A stretch of DNA of 64,000 nt from Vannielia litorea (GTDB taxonomy: Bacteria > Pseudomonadota > Alphaproteobacteria > Rhodobacterales > Rhodobacteraceae), in contig NZ_JAHVJR010000001.1 of NCBI RefSeq assembly GCF_019801175.1, forward strand, positions 1,488,001-1,552,000, read 5' to 3'. Below the pieces are notes generated by a model. That model did no database searches, had not been told where the DNA came from, and saw only the letters and a program-made list of their open reading frames with translations. The position numbers and the translations under genes were made by a program. Positions 60,594 to 64,000 of the stretch are shown here, piece by piece (positions within the stretch are counted from its first letter, which is position 1; every line of letters begins with the position of its first letter).

Positions 60594-61792
60594 GTGCAGC
60601 CATTGTCCTGCTGATCCTGACGGATCTGCTGTTCCTGTGCCTCAAGCGAGCGCTGCATCTCCTCGATGGAGTGAAAGCGCAGCTGCTGGTTGGCCTTTTC
60701 CTGCGCCGCCCGCTTGGCATCCAGAGCAGGCTGCTCCACGAAGTCCGGCACGTAGTTGTCCGGGTTCGCCATCTCGCGCGGCACCCTGTCACTGGCGGAC
60801 CAGATCTCGGTCGGCTCCATCTCGCGGCGGTTGCCGAAGGCCTGTGGCATCGGGCTCCAGCTATGGTCCTGCGCGGCATTGAGCGGATCGGTGCGAAGGT
60901 AGTAGGCCTCCACGGGTGCATTCGGGTCGCCGCCTTCCATGGTATTCTCATGCAGGCCGGCCGCGTTGAACGTATAGGCCGGATCGCCCGAGGCCGTCGC
61001 TGCCGCGCTGGCCATGCCCCCGCCCAGCGAGTGGCCGGTGTAGCGCACCTTGCCCGGTTGGGCCGCGCTCGCGGTGCGCCCGATCTCGTTGGCGCGGCGG
61101 TAGTACTCGGTCTGCATGCCCGCGCCCTGGCCAAGGTTGGCGCCCCAATCCCCGGTCGAGGTCGGCGTGGTGCCCTCAAAGGCCACGGTGTAGCTCTCTT
61201 CGCCCGTCACCGGGTTGGTGTGCACGAAGACATCGGCGTTGAAGTCGCTGTCCGGCATCGCGGTGAGGTCATTGGTGCCATCATGCAGGCCAAGCGCCTC
61301 CAGATCGGCCTGCGTGGCGCGGCGGGTGTTGGCGGGCAGGTCGCCGCCCTCACCGTCGAGGTATGCCGCCGCCGACATCGCCGCCATATCCTGCGCGGTC
61401 TGGTTCTCGGCCAACTCGGCAGCGAGCGTCACGCACACCGGCCTCGGGTTCATCCCCGGCATCGCCCCTGCGCCGCCACCAGCGCCACCTGCCCCGGCAA
61501 GACCGATGAGCACGTTGGGTTGGCCCTTGGTGATGACGCCGCCCTTGGCGGTCGGGTCGCCCATGCGCGCGGCAGGCTGGTTCATCACCAGCACCGTCGG
61601 CGAGCCGAACACGATGGCATCTATCGCAGCGGGCGGCGGGCCGATGCAGGCACAAAGGTCGCCCAAGCGGGCTTGCGGCAGGTTGCCGGTCAGAACCGTA
61701 ATCGCGCAGGGCGGGATGATCGGAAGGCCGGGCGGCACAGGGCACATCGAGCAGACATGCGTATCCGTGATCCGGGCGGCTGGTTGAGACAT
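60590..61792 (-). CDS. PAAR-domain lipase, putative type VI secretion effector
   Basis: A 400-residue fusion. The N-terminus is a PAAR domain (SQPAARITDTHVCSMCPVPP; NQPAARMGDPTAKGGVITKG; about residues 1-100), which caps the type VI spike. After a Gly/Ala linker comes a class 3-type lipase (FVHTNPVTGEESYTVAFEGT; nucleophile Ser in RYTGHSLGGGMASAA). A charged Gln-rich tail ends it. ATG 61792 is chosen because the alternative at 61819 lies at the predicted transcription start. No type VI structural genes are in the window, so it would use a machine encoded elsewhere. Confidence 0.8.
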   Translation of the reverse strand: MSQPAARITDTHVCSMCPVPPGLPIIPPCAITVLTGNLPQARLGDLCACIGPPPAAIDAIVFGSPTVLVMNQPAARMGDPTAKGGVITKGQPNVLIGLAGAGGAGGGAGAMPGMNPRPVCVTLAAELAENQTAQDMAAMSAAAYLDGEGGDLPANTRRATQADLEALGLHDGTNDLTAMPDSDFNADVFVHTNPVTGEESYTVAFEGTTPTSTGDWGANLGQGAGMQTEYYRRANEIGRTASAAQPGKVRYTGHSLGGGMASAAATASGDPAYTFNAAGLHENTMEGGDPNAPVEAYYLRTDPLNAAQDHSWSPMPQAFGNRREMEPTEIWSASDRVPREMANPDNYVPDFVEQPALDAKRAAQEKANQQLRFHSIEEMQRSLEAQEQQIRQDQQDNGCT

Positions 61793-61822
61793 CAGAATAA
61801 ATCCGTAAGTGCAATGCACCTC

Positions 61823-61850
61823 ATCAAAGCATCGGGCGGCGCCCTGTCAA
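61823..61850 (-). promoter_or_regulatory. Promoter of the PAAR-lipase/ankyrin pair
   Basis: On the minus strand TTGACA (61845-61850) and TTTGAT (61823-61828) are 16 bp apart, and the DNA down to the ATG is AT-rich. The predicted start near 61815 supports translation from 61792. Confidence 0.45.
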
Positions 61851-61906
61851 GGTCACCGCCCGAAGATCGTCTCGCAAATCTCTGCACTGTGCGGCCCGAG
61901 GCCCGG

Positions 61907-63076
61907 TCAGTTGTTGCCTTCCGGCTCGCTCGCGGCCCGCTCGGCCTCGATCTCGCGCCAGCGCGCCACGTTCTCGTTATGCTCTTCCAGCGTCTCGGCA
62001 AAGGCATGGCCACCGGTGCCATCGGCCACGAAGAACAGGTAAGGCGTGGTCTCGGGGTTCAGCGCCGCCTCGATGCTGAGGCGCCCGGGGTTGGCAATCG
62101 GCGTCGGCGGAAGGCCGTCGATCACATAGGTGTTGTAATCGGTCCGCGCCCGCAGCTCGCTCTGCCGCAGCCCGCGGCCAAGTGAGCCCCGGCCCTGCGT
62201 CACGCCATAAATCACCGTCGGGTCGGTTTGCAGCTTCATGCCCACCTCAAGCCGGTTGACGAAAACGCTGGCCACCTGTCCGCGCTCCTCGGCCACGCCG
62301 GTTTCCTTCTCCACGATAGAGGCCATGACCAGCGCCTCCTCGGGGCTGTCATAGGGCAGACCCTCTGCGCGCTCGGCCCAAGCCTCGGCAAGGATCGACT
62401 GCTGCGCCGACTGCATCCGCTCGATCAGCGTGGCCACCTCTGACCCCTCGCGCACCTCGTAACTATCGGGCGCAAGGCTGCCCTCCGCGGGCACCTCCAC
62501 CTCGCCTTCGAGGAAGCCCGAAGCCTTCAGGCTCTCGACCACCTGCCAGCTGGTCACGCCCTCGGCCAGCGTCACCCGAAAGCGCACATCCGAACCGCCG
62601 GTGCCCTCTACATATTCTGCCGGGGCCTCCTCTGCGGCGGGGTCGTATTTGGCGACCTCCACATATTCCTGCGTGGCCGGGTCCAGCTCGCGCATCACCA
62701 GTTCGGCACGGAGCACGCCGATCCGGTAGTTCACCTCGGTGCCACAGGTGCTGCGGCCCGCCGTGGTGATGCTGTCGACAATCTCCTGCATCGAGGCACC
62801 GGGCGGCACCAAAAAGGAGCCTGCTTTCAGCAACTGCGTCCGGTCGGTGTATTCCGCACCCATCCGGAAGATCATGCCATTGCTGACAGCGCCGCGCTCA
62901 ACCAGCTCGTCGCTGACCACGCCCATGTTTGAGCCAGACCGCACTTGAAGGCAGATCGCCTCGGCCAGCGGCCCTTCACCGGTGTATTGCTTCTGCGCCC
63001 ACGTCACGCCCACGGCGAGAGAGATCATCAGGACGATGATCACCGTAAGGCCGTTGGAGGCCAATGCACGCCACAT
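61907..63076 (-). CDS. mltG: Endolytic murein transglycosylase MltG
   Basis: A 389-residue inner-membrane enzyme that cuts nascent glycan strands. One N-terminal helix (LTVIIVLMISLAVGVTWA) precedes a LysM-like region and the YceG catalytic domain. The domain shows ALVMASIVEKETGVAEERGQ with the active Glu, FVNRLEVGMKLQTDPTVIYG, YNTYVIDGLPPTPIANPG and YLFFVADGTGGHAF. It shares one base with the fabF stop (TGATG), a common Rhodobacterales pairing. Confidence 0.94.
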   Translation of the reverse strand: MWRALASNGLTVIIVLMISLAVGVTWAQKQYTGEGPLAEAICLQVRSGSNMGVVSDELVERGAVSNGMIFRMGAEYTDRTQLLKAGSFLVPPGASMQEIVDSITTAGRSTCGTEVNYRIGVLRAELVMRELDPATQEYVEVAKYDPAAEEAPAEYVEGTGGSDVRFRVTLAEGVTSWQVVESLKASGFLEGEVEVPAEGSLAPDSYEVREGSEVATLIERMQSAQQSILAEAWAERAEGLPYDSPEEALVMASIVEKETGVAEERGQVASVFVNRLEVGMKLQTDPTVIYGVTQGRGSLGRGLRQSELRARTDYNTYVIDGLPPTPIANPGRLSIEAALNPETTPYLFFVADGTGGHAFAETLEEHNENVARWREIEAERAASEPEGNN

Positions 63077-64000
63077 CAGTCAGAGACTTTCCGCAGGATC
63101 AGGCAGGCGTTCGTGCCGCCGAATCCAAAGCTGTTGGAGAGCGCCACATCGATCTCGCGCTCATGCTTGGCATTGGCCGCGAGGTTCAGCTTGGGCTGCA
63201 CCGCCGGGTTGTCGAGGTTGATCGTCGGCGGCGCCACCTGATCGCGGATCGCCAGCGTCGCAAAGATCGCCTCAACCGAGCCGGCCGCGCCCAGCAGGTG
63301 GCCAATGGCGGATTTGGTTGAAGACATGGTGGCTTTGCTCGCCGCCGCATCTCCCATCATCCGCTCCACAGCGCCAAGTTCGATGGTGTCGGCCATCGTC
63401 GAGGTGCCATGCGCGTTGATGTAGTCGATATCCTCGGGGCTGATCCCGGCCCGCTTGATTGCCGCTTCCATCGCGCGGTAGCCGCCCTCGCCATCCTCGC
63501 TCGGCGCGGTGATGTGATAGGCATCGCCCGAGAGGCCGTAGCCGATCACCTCGGCATAAATCTTCGCGCCCCGCGCCTTGGCGTGCTCGTACTCCTCCAG
63601 CACCACAACACCCGCGCCCTCGCCCATCACGAAGCCGTCGCGGTCTTCGTCATAGGGGCGGCTGGCGGTTTCGGGCGCATCGCCCCGCTTGGTGGAGAGC
63701 GCCTTGCAGGCGTTGAACCCGGCAATCCCGATCTCGCTGATCGGCGATTCCGTGCCGCCCGCCACCATCACATCGGCATCGCCCCACTGGATCAGCCGCG
63801 CGGCGTCCCCAATCGCATGGGCGCCCGTCGAACAGGCGGTCACCACCGCATGGTTCGGCCCTTTGAAGCCGTATTTGATGCTCACCTGCCCGCTGACGAG
63901 GTTGATCAGTGCACCGGGGATGAAGAACGGGCTGACCCGGCGTGGGCCCCGCTCCTTCAGGAGCACGGCGGTATCGGCGATGGAGTTCAGCCCGCCGATA
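63076..64000 (-). CDS. fabF: 3-oxoacyl-ACP synthase II FabF (5' part outside window)
   Basis: The C-terminal 307 or so residues of a condensing enzyme for fatty-acid elongation. The catalytic Cys is in VVTACSTGAHAIG, and the two His are in INAHGTSTMADTIE and KSAIGHLLGAAGSVEA. The C-terminal NSFGFGGTNACLI is typical. Codons continue in frame to the window edge (GGLNSIADTAVLLKERG), so the start lies to the right. It is upstream of, and coupled to, mltG. Confidence 0.95.
   Translation of the reverse strand, partial: IGGLNSIADTAVLLKERGPRRVSPFFIPGALINLVSGQVSIKYGFKGPNHAVVTACSTGAHAIGDAARLIQWGDADVMVAGGTESPISEIGIAGFNACKALSTKRGDAPETASRPYDEDRDGFVMGEGAGVVVLEEYEHAKARGAKIYAEVIGYGLSGDAYHITAPSEDGEGGYRAMEAAIKRAGISPEDIDYINAHGTSTMADTIELGAVERMMGDAAASKATMSSTKSAIGHLLGAAGSVEAIFATLAIRDQVAPPTINLDNPAVQPKLNLAANAKHEREIDVALSNSFGFGGTNACLILRKVSD

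Overview
The window is high-GC DNA from an alphaproteobacterium of the order Rhodobacterales (Rhodobacteraceae, Roseobacter-type). The evidence is a complete gene-transfer-agent (GTA) cluster of the Rhodobacter capsulatus type ending next to cysE, a cysteine-poor IscR of the Rhodobacter type, an RNase E with a GWW tip, a lipoyl-bearing PDH E1-beta, a rhizobial-style che operon, and an aglEFGAK alpha-glucoside operon. No rRNA, tRNA, CRISPR array or complete insertion sequence was recognised.

Layout. 1-2115: the 5' part of iscR (leftward, probably leading the suf operon outside the window) diverges from a hydrolase / small protein / HD-nucleotidase operon. The iscR promoter overlaps an Irr-type iron-control element. 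2290-7215: a Hint-domain protein and a ribbon-helix-helix protein, a cytochrome P450 with a membrane alpha/beta hydrolase, ccdA and a TusA-like protein. 7268-9997: rne. 10574-20563: an alpha-glucoside uptake and catabolism regulon (aglEFGAK leftward; aglR, a GH1 glucosidase and glk rightward) with two palindromic operators in the divergent region. 20706-30979: chemotaxis genes as two convergent operons (cheS-cheY1-cheA-cheW-cheR-cheY2-cheT rightward; mcp-cheB-cheD leftward). 31105-36351: a drug-efflux MFS protein, a hydrolase, a VOC protein, a DUF3179 protein and two cyclophilins. 36469-43135: central carbon metabolism and division (pgk, class I fda, ftsB, pdhA-pdhB-pdhC). 43252-44950: an orphan cationic amphipathic protein, cysE and a DksA-like zinc-finger protein. 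44954-59862: the GTA cluster, g1 to g15 plus two tail-end genes, all leftward. 60081-61792: a PAAR-lipase effector with an ankyrin-type putative immunity protein. 61907-64000: mltG and the 3' part of fabF.

How the parts work together. The agl genes import alpha-glucosides, hydrolyse them and phosphorylate the glucose; AglR probably represses both arms. The che genes form a full pathway with a CheS/CheY1 phosphate-sink pair, a motor-type CheY2 and a small CheZ/CheT-like phosphatase. The GTA genes encode terminase, portal, protease, capsid, connectors, tail, peptidase and baseplate/host-specificity proteins for a particle that packages host DNA.

The most interesting signals are these. The GTA control region has a CtrA-like box, a sigma-70-type promoter with an inverted repeat around its -10 element, and an intrinsic terminator between that promoter and g1. 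A candidate CheT phosphatase ends the che operon. The PAAR-lipase/ankyrin pair sits beside the GTA head. The iron-control element sits on the iscR -10 box. The amphipathic protein after pdhC is unexplained.
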